DNA from: Lachnospiraceae bacterium
Lineage (GTDB): Bacteria; Bacillota; Clostridia; Lachnospirales; Lachnospiraceae
Assembly (NCBI GenBank): GCA_024689465.1
Contig: JAILDL010000116.1
Location: forward strand, 1 to 51,743
Length of the DNA: 51,743 bases
Reading direction: 5' to 3'
The position numbers and the translations under genes are program-made. Under the pieces are notes generated by a model. It saw only the letters and a program-made list of their open reading frames with translations, searched no databases and was not told the DNA's origin. Below, piece by piece: positions 9,062 through 17,747 of the stretch (within the stretch, counting starts at the first letter, position 1; every line of letters begins with the position of its first letter).

Positions 9062-10432
9062 TTACCGGTTCATATCCTTTAATGTAACCAGTCTTAAACC
9101 TTTCTTTACCTTCGCTTCCAGCTCCAGCTGTTCATCGAAGCGTTCCTGTGAAAACAGATAAATATATTCAGGACTGATCCGGGCCTGTCCGGCCAGGTAA
9201 TTCAGCCACTCATAGTCGTCGTAATTCATCATGGGCTTATCCCAGTTGCAAAGGCCAATGAGGGACTCGCCTTCCTTGCCGGTCATGATGATGTCGATAT
9301 TTCCGTTCTTGCCAACCCATTCGCCGGAATCCTGTGCTTTGATGGGCAGCCTGTCCAAACGATCCTGTTCCTGCATGTATTCCATGCAGATCTTCTTAAA
9401 GTAAAAGCCGGTGTAGAAACGGATCTCCTGGGCGATATAACGCTGATAGAATTCCCGCTCCGACAGCTTATTTAAGTCGCTTAAATGGGGATACAGAAAG
9501 GAAAAATAAAAATGGATGAAGGGATAATGGATCCGGTAGATCCCCTTTTGCATATTGTCATGGCCTTCCGTCTCCAGGGAAAAGACTTTTTCCACGATCT
9601 CCAGCTCGATCATATTTTTCAGATAAACACTGATCTTTGCTCTGGAAAAGCCTGTGGCTTCGAAGATGGCATTCAGTTTTCCCTGCCCTTCCGCAATGCA
9701 GGCCAAAATGGTATTGTAAACACCGGTTTCCCGCAGTTCCGAAGAAACAATGGCTTCCGCCTTCTGATGCAACGCTCCCGATTTCGACAATACCAGACGG
9801 ATCAGGTTTTCCTTAAAACTCTTCTTTTCGTCCAGAAAGCTCCATAGCCCCGGAAATCCGCCAAATACAGCATAAATATTTACCAGATCTTCAAAGGAAA
9901 ATCCGGTAAAGTAATCTCTGAGGCAGCTGAAGGGAAGTTCCCGGATCTTTAACAGACCGGCCAGTTCATAAGCCACTTCGCCGATCCTGCTGATCATATC
10001 GTTCTCCACCCAGCCGATGGAGGACGAGATCAGCACCACCAGGACTTCCCGATTCTGCCATTTGTTGTTTACAAAAGAGACCAGACGGGACATAAAGTCC
10101 GGATCTGATTTTACAAAATTCTGGAATTCATCCAGGATCAGTACCTGTTTGGCCCCTCCCTTTTGCAGGGAAGCTTCCAGCACCTCCGGAAGGTCCGGAT
10201 ATTTCAGGGTTTTGATCCCCTGATCTGCCAGTTCCAGCCCCCACAGATACAGTTGCTCTCTGGGTGAACAGGATCTGCACTCATAGTAATAATAAGGCTT
10301 ATCCTGTACAAACTCCTTCAATAATGCAGTTTTTCCAACCATTTCCTGACCATAGACCACCAGGATCTGGCTCCCCGACCGATCGTAAAACCGATTCAGA
10401 TATTGTAATTCACTGTTTCTACCCAGAAGCAT
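9062..10432 (-). CDS. AAA ATPase of the archaeal ATPase / DUF234 type with degenerate nuclease-like C-terminus
   Basis: A 456-residue STAND-like ATPase. The Walker A motif is GQEMVGKTALLKE (about residues 25-37) and the Walker B motif is QVLILDEFQNF. A winged-helix region (about 240-290) follows, then a C-terminal DUF234 domain that belongs to the PD-(D/E)XK fold. In the usual domain the core reads IDIV...GECKW; here it is NIDIIM...GLCNWDK, so the Glu and Lys of the E-x-K motif are missing and nuclease activity is doubtful. It lies between asd and topB, with short gaps to both. The physiological role of this family is not established. Confidence 0.8.
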   Translation of the reverse strand: MLLGRNSELQYLNRFYDRSGSQILVVYGQEMVGKTALLKEFVQDKPYYYYECRSCSPREQLYLWGLELADQGIKTLKYPDLPEVLEASLQKGGAKQVLILDEFQNFVKSDPDFMSRLVSFVNNKWQNREVLVVLISSSIGWVENDMISRIGEVAYELAGLLKIRELPFSCLRDYFTGFSFEDLVNIYAVFGGFPGLWSFLDEKKSFKENLIRLVLSKSGALHQKAEAIVSSELRETGVYNTILACIAEGQGKLNAIFEATGFSRAKISVYLKNMIELEIVEKVFSLETEGHDNMQKGIYRIHYPFIHFYFSFLYPHLSDLNKLSEREFYQRYIAQEIRFYTGFYFKKICMEYMQEQDRLDRLPIKAQDSGEWVGKNGNIDIIMTGKEGESLIGLCNWDKPMMNYDDYEWLNYLAGQARISPEYIYLFSQERFDEQLELEAKVKKGLRLVTLKDMNR

Positions 10433-10453
10433 AACAAACCTTCAACTCAAAGC

Positions 10454-11539
10454 TTATTTCTTAGTAATGTAACCAAGGGCTTTCAGCATTTCCGCACTTT
10501 CAACCGCGCCGCCTGCAGCACCTCTCAGTGTGTTGTGAGACAGACCGATGAATTTAAAATCATACAGCTTATCTTCTCTCAGACGGCCGACGCTGACGCC
10601 CATACCGCCTTCGTAGTTTACATCCAGCGCAACCTGGGGACGATTGTCCTCTTCCAGATACTGGATGAACTGCTTGGGAGCACTGGGAAGACCCAGCTCC
10701 TGAGGCTTTCCGGAGAACTTCACCATACGGTCGATCAGTTCTTCCTTGGTAGGCTTCTTGGCAAACTTTACAAAGACAGCTGCGGTGTGGCCGTAGAGAA
10801 CGGGAACACGTACGCACTGGCAATCGATGATGGGTCCCTCTGCAGGAACGATCACGCCGTTTTCGATCTTACCCCAGATACGCAGAGGCTCTTTCTCACT
10901 CTTTTCCTCTTCACCGCCGATATAGGGGATGATATTTCCAACCATTTCCGGCCATTCATTAAAGTTCTTTCCGGCGCCGGAAATTGCCTGATACGTGGTA
11001 ACGACTACTTCCGTAGGCTCAAATTCCTTCCATGCGGTCAGCACAGGAGCGTAACTTTGAATGGAACAGTTGGGCTTTACCGCTACAAAGCCTCTGGTGG
11101 TTCCCAGACGCTTCTTCTGGAACTGGATCACTTCATAATGTTCCGGGTTGATCTCCGGGATGACCATAGGCACATCCGGTGTCCATCTGTGGGCGCTGTT
11201 GTTGGAAACCACAGGTGTTTCCGTCTTCGCATAATCTTCCTCGATCTTCTTGATCTCTTCCTTGGTCATATCCACAGCAGACAGGACAAAATCGACCTGG
11301 GAGGAAACTTCCTGTACGTTGTTTACGTTAAGAAGTTTCATGTTTTTAACTGCTTCAGGAATGGGAGTATCCATCTTCCAACGACCGCCTACGGCTTCTT
11401 CGTAGGTCTTTCCCTCGGATCGGGGGCTTGCTGCGATGGCAGCTACCTCGAACCAGGGATGGTTCTCAAGGATGGAGATGAATCTTTGGCCAACCATACC
11501 AGTTGCGCCGAGTACACCGACTTTCAATTTTTCACTCAT
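10454..11539 (-). CDS. asd: aspartate-semialdehyde dehydrogenase (archaeal/fungal-type subfamily)
   Basis: NADPH-dependent reduction of aspartyl phosphate to aspartate semialdehyde, the branch point to lysine, diaminopimelate, threonine and methionine. The 361 residues begin with the dinucleotide motif [13 protein letters not shown]. The nucleophile is Cys158 in KPNCSIQSY and a likely catalytic His lies in [10 protein letters not shown]. The motif set is that of the archaeal/fungal subfamily rather than the E. coli type. The ATG has GAGGAGCATT in front. It is followed after 21 bases by the ATPase gene and lies 98 bases after argH. No strong promoter is visible in that gap. Confidence 0.94.
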   Translation of the reverse strand: MSEKLKVGVLGATGMVGQRFISILENHPWFEVAAIAASPRSEGKTYEEAVGGRWKMDTPIPEAVKNMKLLNVNNVQEVSSQVDFVLSAVDMTKEEIKKIEEDYAKTETPVVSNNSAHRWTPDVPMVIPEINPEHYEVIQFQKKRLGTTRGFVAVKPNCSIQSYAPVLTAWKEFEPTEVVVTTYQAISGAGKNFNEWPEMVGNIIPYIGGEEEKSEKEPLRIWGKIENGVIVPAEGPIIDCQCVRVPVLYGHTAAVFVKFAKKPTKEELIDRMVKFSGKPQELGLPSAPKQFIQYLEEDNRPQVALDVNYEGGMGVSVGRLREDKLYDFKFIGLSHNTLRGAAGGAVESAEMLKALGYITKK

Positions 11540-11637
11540 AATGCTCCTCTTTTCATAAAACTATATTAACCGTCTGCCCTTTTTTCGTCTGTGAAAACAG
11601 TAAGATAAACGCCCAAAGGACATCCGGTCTCTAACAA

Positions 11638-13014
11638 TTACTGTTCCAGATAGGCTCTGGATACGCGGATCTCTTCCTCCATGGCCTTTCTGCCGGGAGC
11701 TCCCTTGGTAAGGCGCTTCTCTACACAGGTTTCCAGAGAGATCGCATCAAATACATCCTCTTCAAAGTGAGGATCAAAGGTCTTTAATTCCTCCAGAGAC
11801 AGTTCGTCAATGCTTTTTTCTTTGGAAAGACAATACAGCACCAGGCGGCCGATGATCCCATGGGCATCCCGGAAGGGAACTCCCTTAAGGACCAGATAAT
11901 CCGCGGCATCCGTGGCATTGGTAAATCCCTTCATAGCGCTCTTTTCCATTACATCCTTACGGAAGGAAGTGGTGCGCAGCATCCCGTTAAACAAAGGAAT
12001 GCAGCTGTTGACCGTATCGATGGCATCAAAGGTCATCTCCTTGTCTTCCTGCATATCCTTATTGTAGGCAAGGGGAATTCCCTTCATGGTGGTCAGCATG
12101 CTCATCAGGGCGCCGTATACACGGCCGGTCTTTCCTCTCACCAGTTCGGCGATATCGGGATTCTTCTTCTGGGGCATGATGCTGCTACCCGTAGAATAGG
12201 CATCATCGATCTCCACGAAACGGTACTCATTGGAATTCCAGAGGATCATTTCCTCGGAAAAACGGGACAAATGCATCATAATAAGGGACAACGCTCCCAG
12301 ATACTCGATGACATAATCCCGGTCGGATACGGAATCCATGCTGTTAAGGGTCGCTCCGCTAAATCCCAGAAGGGATGCGGTATATTCCCGATCCAGGGGA
12401 TAGGTGGTTCCTGCAAAGGCTCCGGCTCCAAGAGGGGAATAATCCATACGCCTGCAAAGATCCTGTAAACGCTCCCGATCTCTGCGGAACATCTCAAAAT
12501 AAGCGCCCAGATGATGGCTTAAGGAAGTGGGCTGTGCTTTCTGCAGATGGGTAAATCCCGGCATATAGGTATCCAGGTGTTCCTCCATAAGATGCAGCAG
12601 GGTTTCCAGCAGTTCCTTTAACAGGGTGTCGGTGGCAAGGACCTGCTCCTTTACATACAGACGCATATCCAGAGCAACCTGATCGTTGCGGCTTCTTCCG
12701 GTATGCAGTTTTTTACCGGTATCGCCGATCCGGTCGATGAGATTGGCTTCCACAAAGCTGTGGATGTCCTCATAGGCACTGGTGATCGCAAGGATTCCGC
12801 TTTCCGTATCTTTTTCGATCCCTTTCAGGCCCTCAATAATGGAATCTCTCTCCTGCTCTGTCAGAATCCCCTGTTTACAGAGCATGGTACAATGGGCAAT
12901 GCTGCCTGCAATGTCCTGATGGATCAAACGCCTGTCAAAAAGAATGGAAGCGTTAAAATCATACACTGCCTGTTCTGTCTCTTTCGTAAAACGTCCGCCC
13001 CAAAGCTGCGCCAT
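11638..13014 (-). CDS. argH: argininosuccinate lyase
   Basis: Cleaves argininosuccinate to arginine and fumarate, the last step of arginine synthesis. At 458 residues it matches the fumarase/aspartase superfamily length. It shows the N-terminal LWGGRFTKET, the HTGRSRNDQV segment and the family signature GSSIMPQKKNP with its flexible catalytic serine loop. The ATG is preceded by AAGAGG. A TATAAT element at 13030-13035 could serve a promoter with a very short leader. No other arg genes are nearby, and I see no clear ARG box directly upstream. Confidence 0.96.
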   Translation of the reverse strand: MAQLWGGRFTKETEQAVYDFNASILFDRRLIHQDIAGSIAHCTMLCKQGILTEQERDSIIEGLKGIEKDTESGILAITSAYEDIHSFVEANLIDRIGDTGKKLHTGRSRNDQVALDMRLYVKEQVLATDTLLKELLETLLHLMEEHLDTYMPGFTHLQKAQPTSLSHHLGAYFEMFRRDRERLQDLCRRMDYSPLGAGAFAGTTYPLDREYTASLLGFSGATLNSMDSVSDRDYVIEYLGALSLIMMHLSRFSEEMILWNSNEYRFVEIDDAYSTGSSIMPQKKNPDIAELVRGKTGRVYGALMSMLTTMKGIPLAYNKDMQEDKEMTFDAIDTVNSCIPLFNGMLRTTSFRKDVMEKSAMKGFTNATDAADYLVLKGVPFRDAHGIIGRLVLYCLSKEKSIDELSLEELKTFDPHFEEDVFDAISLETCVEKRLTKGAPGRKAMEEEIRVSRAYLEQ

Positions 13015-13092
13015 AGAAACCTCTTTCCGATTATAACTTCATGAATGGAATGCTGTGAAAAGTCAAATCTAAATTAAATCGATTAACCTTAG

Positions 13093-13127
13093 AAAAAAAG
13101 CCCTGAGAGAGCCTTTCCTCTCAGAGC
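13093..13127 (-). terminator. terminator of the tRNA-Thr transcript
   Basis: On the minus strand a 10-bp stem GCTCTGAGAG / CTCTCAGGGC with an 8-base loop is followed by seven T residues. It lies 10 bases after the tRNA 3' end and before argH. Confidence 0.9.
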
Positions 13128-13136
13128 CTGTCGAAA

Positions 13137-13209
13137 AGCTAGAGAAGGGACTTGAACCCTCGACCTACTGATTACGAATCAGTTGCGCTACCGACTGCGC
13201 TACTCTAGC
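13137..13209 (-). tRNA. tRNA-Thr, anticodon CGT (reads ACG)
   Basis: A 73-nt cloverleaf on the minus strand. The acceptor stem is GCTAGAG / CTCTAGC and the D arm lies in AGCGCAGTCGGTAGCGC. The anticodon stem ACTGA / TCAGT closes the loop TTCGTAA, so the anticodon is CGT, and the T arm contains GGTTCAAGTCC. The discriminator is U, as in other Firmicute threonine tRNAs, and no CCA is encoded. Own promoter at 13224-13252 and terminator at 13093-13127. Confidence 0.96.
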
Positions 13210-13223
13210 GAGACAACAAACTT

Positions 13224-13252
13224 ATTATATAAGCTGTCGGATTTTAAATCAA
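13224..13252 (-). promoter_or_regulatory. promoter of tRNA-Thr
   Basis: On the minus strand the -35 element TTGATT (13252-13247) and a perfect -10 TATAAT (13229-13224) are separated by 17 bases. The -10 ends about 14 bases before the mature tRNA 5' end. Confidence 0.75.
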
Positions 13253-13302
13253 GTCCGTAACTGCCGATTATTGGCTGTTTTCTGGGAGATTTTTTGTTCA
13301 AA

Positions 13303-14211
13303 TTATCGTTCCTTGATATAAACATCCAACTGGGGATAAGGAATGGAGATTCCGTTTTCATCCAGCGTTTTCTTGATCAGCTCCGGAAAGCGATACCTTG
13401 CCTCCCAGTAATCGGATGTGGGCACAAAGAACCGAAGGATCAGTTTCACCGCAGAATCCCCTAATTCGTCCACGAAAACCACCGGCTGCTTATCCGCCAG
13501 ATCCAGGACCATACCGTCCTTATCCAGCATATCCAAAAGGACTTCTCTGGCTTTGGCCACATCCGCCGTATAGGAGATACCCACAGGGATATCCAGTCGT
13601 CTGGTTGGCATGGTGGAATAATTGGTAAGAGAGGTATTGGCCAGATCTCCGTTAGGAAGGACCACCTGCTTTTGGTCTGCGGTAAGAAGCTTCGTGTAGA
13701 AAATATGGATATCCGTTACGGTCCCCTCATTCCCATGGGAATCTTCCCGGATATAGTCTCCGATACTGAAGGGATTCATGACCAGGATCAGTATCCCGCC
13801 AACCAGATTGGAGAGACTTCCCTGCAGAGCAAGACCCACCGTAACACCGGCAGAGCCAACAAGTGCCATGATACTGGTGGCATCGATCCCCACGCCTGCT
13901 GCGATCAGAAGGATCAGAAGGATATAACTGCCGTAACGGACAAAGGACAGAGTAAAGGAACGAACATCCCGATTCGTACCCGCCCGTTCCATGGAGCGCC
14001 TGATGACCCCTGTAAGAAGGCGGATCAGCTGCTGGCCCACGATAAAAATGACAAAAGCCAGGAGAACGCGAACGCCAAGGCGCAGGATATGACTGGGCAG
14101 TTCCGTAAGGAACTTACTGATCACACCGGGTTCCACATCCAGTACTTCTTCTGCAGTTGTGATCACTTCCACCGGATCTTTGGGAACAATGTCCTGCACA
14201 GCTAATAACAT
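13303..14211 (-). CDS. mscS: small-conductance mechanosensitive channel (MscS family)
   Basis: A channel that opens under membrane tension to release solutes during osmotic down-shock. The 302 residues have a periplasmic-side N-terminal part and three membrane segments (about 45-65, 90-110 and 115-140). The third is the glycine/alanine-rich pore helix VGSAGVTVGLALQGSLSNLVGG, followed by the MscS beta domain (GDYI...GTVTDI, LPNGDLANTSLTNYS) and a C-terminal alpha/beta domain. It starts 9 bases downstream of the GlgB-like gene and is probably co-transcribed with it. Confidence 0.93.
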   Translation of the reverse strand: MLLAVQDIVPKDPVEVITTAEEVLDVEPGVISKFLTELPSHILRLGVRVLLAFVIFIVGQQLIRLLTGVIRRSMERAGTNRDVRSFTLSFVRYGSYILLILLIAAGVGIDATSIMALVGSAGVTVGLALQGSLSNLVGGILILVMNPFSIGDYIREDSHGNEGTVTDIHIFYTKLLTADQKQVVLPNGDLANTSLTNYSTMPTRRLDIPVGISYTADVAKAREVLLDMLDKDGMVLDLADKQPVVFVDELGDSAVKLILRFFVPTSDYWEARYRFPELIKKTLDENGISIPYPQLDVYIKER

Positions 14212-14220
14212 GGCAACTCC

Positions 14221-16380
14221 TTAAGATAATGATTTTCTTTCAAATACAGCGGCAGAAAAAGCCGCGATCTTGATGCGTAAAGTGTAGGGATAGGAATCCG
14301 TGGTCTTTTCCATGCAGCTCTTTCTTCTGGGATTCACAAACCCGCTTCCGCCGAATTCCTTTCCATCTGTATTAAACAGTTCCTTATAGCTTCCGTTCTC
14401 GGGAACACCGATATCCACCGTTGCACTGCGATCTGCGAAATTGCAGAGGATGATCAGTTCTTCCTTTTGGGATCTGCGGGCGAAGGAAATACATCCGTAA
14501 ATATTTCCCAGGGCATTGATAAACCGAAATCCTTCCGGATCAAAATCCATCTCGTATAAGGCAGGATGCTGATGATAGAAACCGTTTAATGCTGCAATAA
14601 AGGTACGGAATTCTTCCGGCCAGGTGTCGGGATCTTTTACAAACAGCATATTCTTGCCGGGATAAAAGGTCTCATAGGCAAGCATCAGACGGATATTCCC
14701 CCAAAGATCCAGACTGCCCATCTCCCGTCCGCCGGGTCTTGGCAGATTACTGGTCAGGGAAAGGATCCCATCCGGCATAATGTAATTGCTCATCCCCAGG
14801 ATGTTCTTTTCCGCATACTGGTAAACACTGCTGAGGGTCAGATCATTTAAGCAGCGAGCCCGAAGACCGGAAGGCCTTCTCATAAACTCCATCAGAGCAT
14901 TGGCCCAGGATTCCCCCCACTTAAGGTCAAAGCCCAGACCGTCCTCCCCTTCGTCGGTAATCCCCGGAAAAGTAGTGTCTGCTTCTGCAATGGTGATAAG
15001 GTCCGGGAAAGCCTTATGGAGCTGGGCATTATTTTCCTTCAAAAAACCAATGGCATCCAGATCTTCATTTCCGCCATAGATATTGGCAAGCCACTCTCCC
15101 TCTGCCCGTTCATAGTCCAGGTACAGCATGCTGGCAACATTATCCAAACGAATGCCGTCCAGGCAAAAACGGGTTACCCAGAACATGACCACCGATAAAA
15201 GATAATTGCGCACTTCCGGCTTGCCATACTGGAACAGTCTGGTGCCGTACCGGGGATGGATCCCCCTTTTGGGATCCAGATGTTCGTAGAGACAGGTGCC
15301 GTCAAAGTTATTCAGACCATACTCACTGGCAGGAAAATGGAACAATGCCATATCCAGGATCACCCGAAAACCGGCTTCATGAATAGCTGCGATCATCTGC
15401 TGCAGTTCTTTGGCCGATCCGTAACGGCTGGTAGGCGCAAAAAAGCCGTCCGTCTGGAAGCCTCCGCATTCCTCTTCAATGTATTCCATCAAGGGGGATA
15501 ATTCCACATAGTTATAGTGGAACTGCTGCAACTGACGGATGATCTTGTCCCCCATCTCGCCATAGGACAGGTAGCTCCCATCTTCGTTTTTTCCGAAGGA
15601 GGAAAGATTTAATTGCAAAACGGACATCTGCGGGATCAGTTCTTTACGCGTACCGGTTCTTTTGTAATTGACCACATTAGTCAATTCATCGGAAATCACA
15701 GACGCCCCTTCCAGTTTCGGCTCCAGGGAAAAAGCAAAGGGATCATTGCGCATAAAGGTAACGTCCCCTTTGATCTTTAACTCGTACTTGTAATGATCGC
15801 CGATCCCCGCACCGGGAATATACAGTTGAAATATACCTGTTCCGGGAATCTGCTGCATCTGATGCCGCAGATTGTTCCAGTGATTAAAGTCGCCAACAAC
15901 GCTGACACGCTTGGCTCCGGGCGCCCAGAGGGTAAAGCAGGTACCGGTCACCTTTCCGTCCCGGTACACTACGTGGGCACCGAACTTCTCATAAAGCCGG
16001 TTGTTTGTGCCGGCGCGGAAGGCATCCAGGAATTTCTCATCCACATAGGAAAGCTCATAAGCATAGGGATCTTCAAAGGTTTCTTCTCTGTCCGGCGTTA
16101 CGACCTTGTATTCATAAGCCGGAATGGAAGAAGCTACGATCAGCGCGGCAAAGTAGCCTGCTTCATCCACCATCTCCATCTCTCTGGTAAAGGAGCCCTT
16201 CTCCTTGCCGTCCAGGATATGCAGAAATGCCCTGGTTGCTCCCGGATAAAACATCTGAAACAAAACCTGGGATTTGGTAACCTGTTTCGGTCCCAGGATC
16301 CCAAACGGATCATTTTCCTCGGAATATACGATCCCCTCGATCCGAGGCCAATTCATAAACTTATACAGTTTATCATCCAT
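14221..16380 (-). CDS. GlgB-like glycan branching enzyme homologue with incomplete active site
   Basis: A 719-residue GH13 protein with the glycogen branching enzyme layout: an N-terminal N1 module (about 15-110), a CBM48 module (about 140-225), the catalytic barrel (about 250-610) and a beta C-terminal domain. Region II is intact in form (LDGIRLDNVASMLYLDY, nucleophile Asp413). Region III keeps the acid/base Glu466 (TIAEAD). Region I keeps the His (LDMALFHFP). Region IV, normally LPLSHDEVVHGK with the transition-state Asp, reads IMPDGILSLTSNLPRP here: His-Asp is gone. The later MGNEF segment is replaced by VKDPD. Either a pseudoenzyme or one with altered chemistry. Neighbours: DUF1015 upstream, mscS downstream. 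Confidence 0.8.
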   Translation of the reverse strand: MDDKLYKFMNWPRIEGIVYSEENDPFGILGPKQVTKSQVLFQMFYPGATRAFLHILDGKEKGSFTREMEMVDEAGYFAALIVASSIPAYEYKVVTPDREETFEDPYAYELSYVDEKFLDAFRAGTNNRLYEKFGAHVVYRDGKVTGTCFTLWAPGAKRVSVVGDFNHWNNLRHQMQQIPGTGIFQLYIPGAGIGDHYKYELKIKGDVTFMRNDPFAFSLEPKLEGASVISDELTNVVNYKRTGTRKELIPQMSVLQLNLSSFGKNEDGSYLSYGEMGDKIIRQLQQFHYNYVELSPLMEYIEEECGGFQTDGFFAPTSRYGSAKELQQMIAAIHEAGFRVILDMALFHFPASEYGLNNFDGTCLYEHLDPKRGIHPRYGTRLFQYGKPEVRNYLLSVVMFWVTRFCLDGIRLDNVASMLYLDYERAEGEWLANIYGGNEDLDAIGFLKENNAQLHKAFPDLITIAEADTTFPGITDEGEDGLGFDLKWGESWANALMEFMRRPSGLRARCLNDLTLSSVYQYAEKNILGMSNYIMPDGILSLTSNLPRPGGREMGSLDLWGNIRLMLAYETFYPGKNMLFVKDPDTWPEEFRTFIAALNGFYHQHPALYEMDFDPEGFRFINALGNIYGCISFARRSQKEELIILCNFADRSATVDIGVPENGSYKELFNTDGKEFGGSGFVNPRRKSCMEKTTDSYPYTLRIKIAAFSAAVFERKSLS

Positions 16381-16414
16381 TCTCCCGTACTTCCTTTGTT
16401 TTTTATGTAAAAAG

Positions 16415-17650
16415 TCAGATCACATGAATGAACAGGCCGCTGCGCAGTTTCGGCTCAAACCAGGTGGATTTCGGCGGCATCAGCATTCCCGCATCGGCAA
16501 CGTTTAACAGTTCCTGGATGGAGGTTGGATACATGGCAAAGGCTACCTTGCCGTCTTCCCGGCATCGTTTCTCCAGTTCCTTAAGTCCCCTGATCCCTCC
16601 AACAAAATCAATGCGCGGATCGGTTCTGGGATCGGTAATCCCAAATACCGGCTCCAGGACCAGATCCTGCAATAAGCTGACATCCAGGCTCTTTACCGGA
16701 TCATCGGGAATGCGATCCTCCATGATCTGATAAAGATACCACTTGTGATCCACGATACAGGAAAACTGTCCCTTTTGCCTTGGTGCGATCTTAAAATCAC
16801 TGCAATACTTGATATAGCAGTTCTTCTCAATGGCTTCCAGGATCTCCTCCGGTGTATGACCGTTCAGATCACGGACCACACGGTTGTAGTCCAGGATCTT
16901 CAATTCCTCTTCCGGGAAGATCACGGAAAGGAAGTAGTTGTATTCCTTATCAGGAGTAGGATCCGGATCCTCCTGTCTTCTCTTCAGGCCAACTTTTACT
17001 GCGCTGGCACAGCGATGATGACCGTCTGCAATATATAAGGCATCCATAGACTTAAAGGCCTGTGTGATACAGGAGATATCCGCTTCCTCAGCGATCTTCC
17101 AGACCTGATGACGGATCCCGTCTTCCGAGGTAAAATCCGCCTCGGCATCCAAAGCCGTCACCTTCTCGATCACCGCCTTTAAGGCGGCATTGCTTCGATA
17201 GGTGAGGAAAATCGGGCCTGTCTGTGCGGAACAGGTATCTACATGGCGGATACGGTCAATCTCCTTATCTGCCCGGGTATTTTCATGCTTTTTGATCACG
17301 CCGTTCACATAATCGTCAATGCTGGCGCAGGCAACGATCCCGTGCTGGCATCTGCCCTGCATGGTCAGTGCGTAAATATAGTACATGGGCTTTTCATCCT
17401 GCACAAAGGATCCGTCTGCAAAGGCATCCTTTAAAAGCCGGGAAGCCTGCTCATATACCTTCGGATCGTAGGTATCCACACTGTCATCAAAGGACGTTTC
17501 CGCCCGGTCAATGGCCAGGAAGGATTTCGGGTTCTTCTTTACTTCCGCAAGGGCTTCAGCCCGGTTGTATACATCGTAGGGTAAAGCGGCAATGGTAGAT
17601 TCCATGCCTTTTTGGGGGCGATATGCCTGAAAAGGTTTTACTGTGACCAT
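16415..17650 (-). CDS. DUF1015 family protein
   Basis: A 411-residue cytosolic protein of the DUF1015 family. It has the characteristic start VTVKPFQAYRP and the APPYDV-like ALPYDVYN, then LYIADGHHRCASA near the middle, with an HxH/HHR cluster that could bind metal or phosphate. The C-terminus has the family's LMPPKSTWFEPKLRSGLFIH. No function is established for the family. It lies directly downstream of serC-serA, beyond a terminator at 17701-17729, and has its own ribosome binding site AAGGAG. A role in serine metabolism is a context-only guess. Confidence 0.9.
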   Translation of the reverse strand: MVTVKPFQAYRPQKGMESTIAALPYDVYNRAEALAEVKKNPKSFLAIDRAETSFDDSVDTYDPKVYEQASRLLKDAFADGSFVQDEKPMYYIYALTMQGRCQHGIVACASIDDYVNGVIKKHENTRADKEIDRIRHVDTCSAQTGPIFLTYRSNAALKAVIEKVTALDAEADFTSEDGIRHQVWKIAEEADISCITQAFKSMDALYIADGHHRCASAVKVGLKRRQEDPDPTPDKEYNYFLSVIFPEEELKILDYNRVVRDLNGHTPEEILEAIEKNCYIKYCSDFKIAPRQKGQFSCIVDHKWYLYQIMEDRIPDDPVKSLDVSLLQDLVLEPVFGITDPRTDPRIDFVGGIRGLKELEKRCREDGKVAFAMYPTSIQELLNVADAGMLMPPKSTWFEPKLRSGLFIHVI

Positions 17651-17700
17651 ACGTCGACTCCTTGTTGTATTCCGATCCCGTATTCGGGTATTGATGCAAA

Positions 17701-17729
17701 GAAAAAGCCGACAGGCGAGCCTGTCGGCT
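17701..17729 (-). terminator. terminator after serA
   Basis: On the minus strand, a stem AGCCGACAGG / CCTGTCGGCT with a 4-base loop (17706-17729) followed by TTTTTC. It separates serC-serA from the DUF1015 gene. Confidence 0.88.
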
Positions 17730-17747
17730 TATAAGATTCCTGCAGGA

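Noticed and set aside
13137-13209. tRNA-Thr as an attachment site of an integrated element
   Set aside because: No integrase and no direct repeat of the tRNA 3' end were found in the window; both flanks are housekeeping genes.
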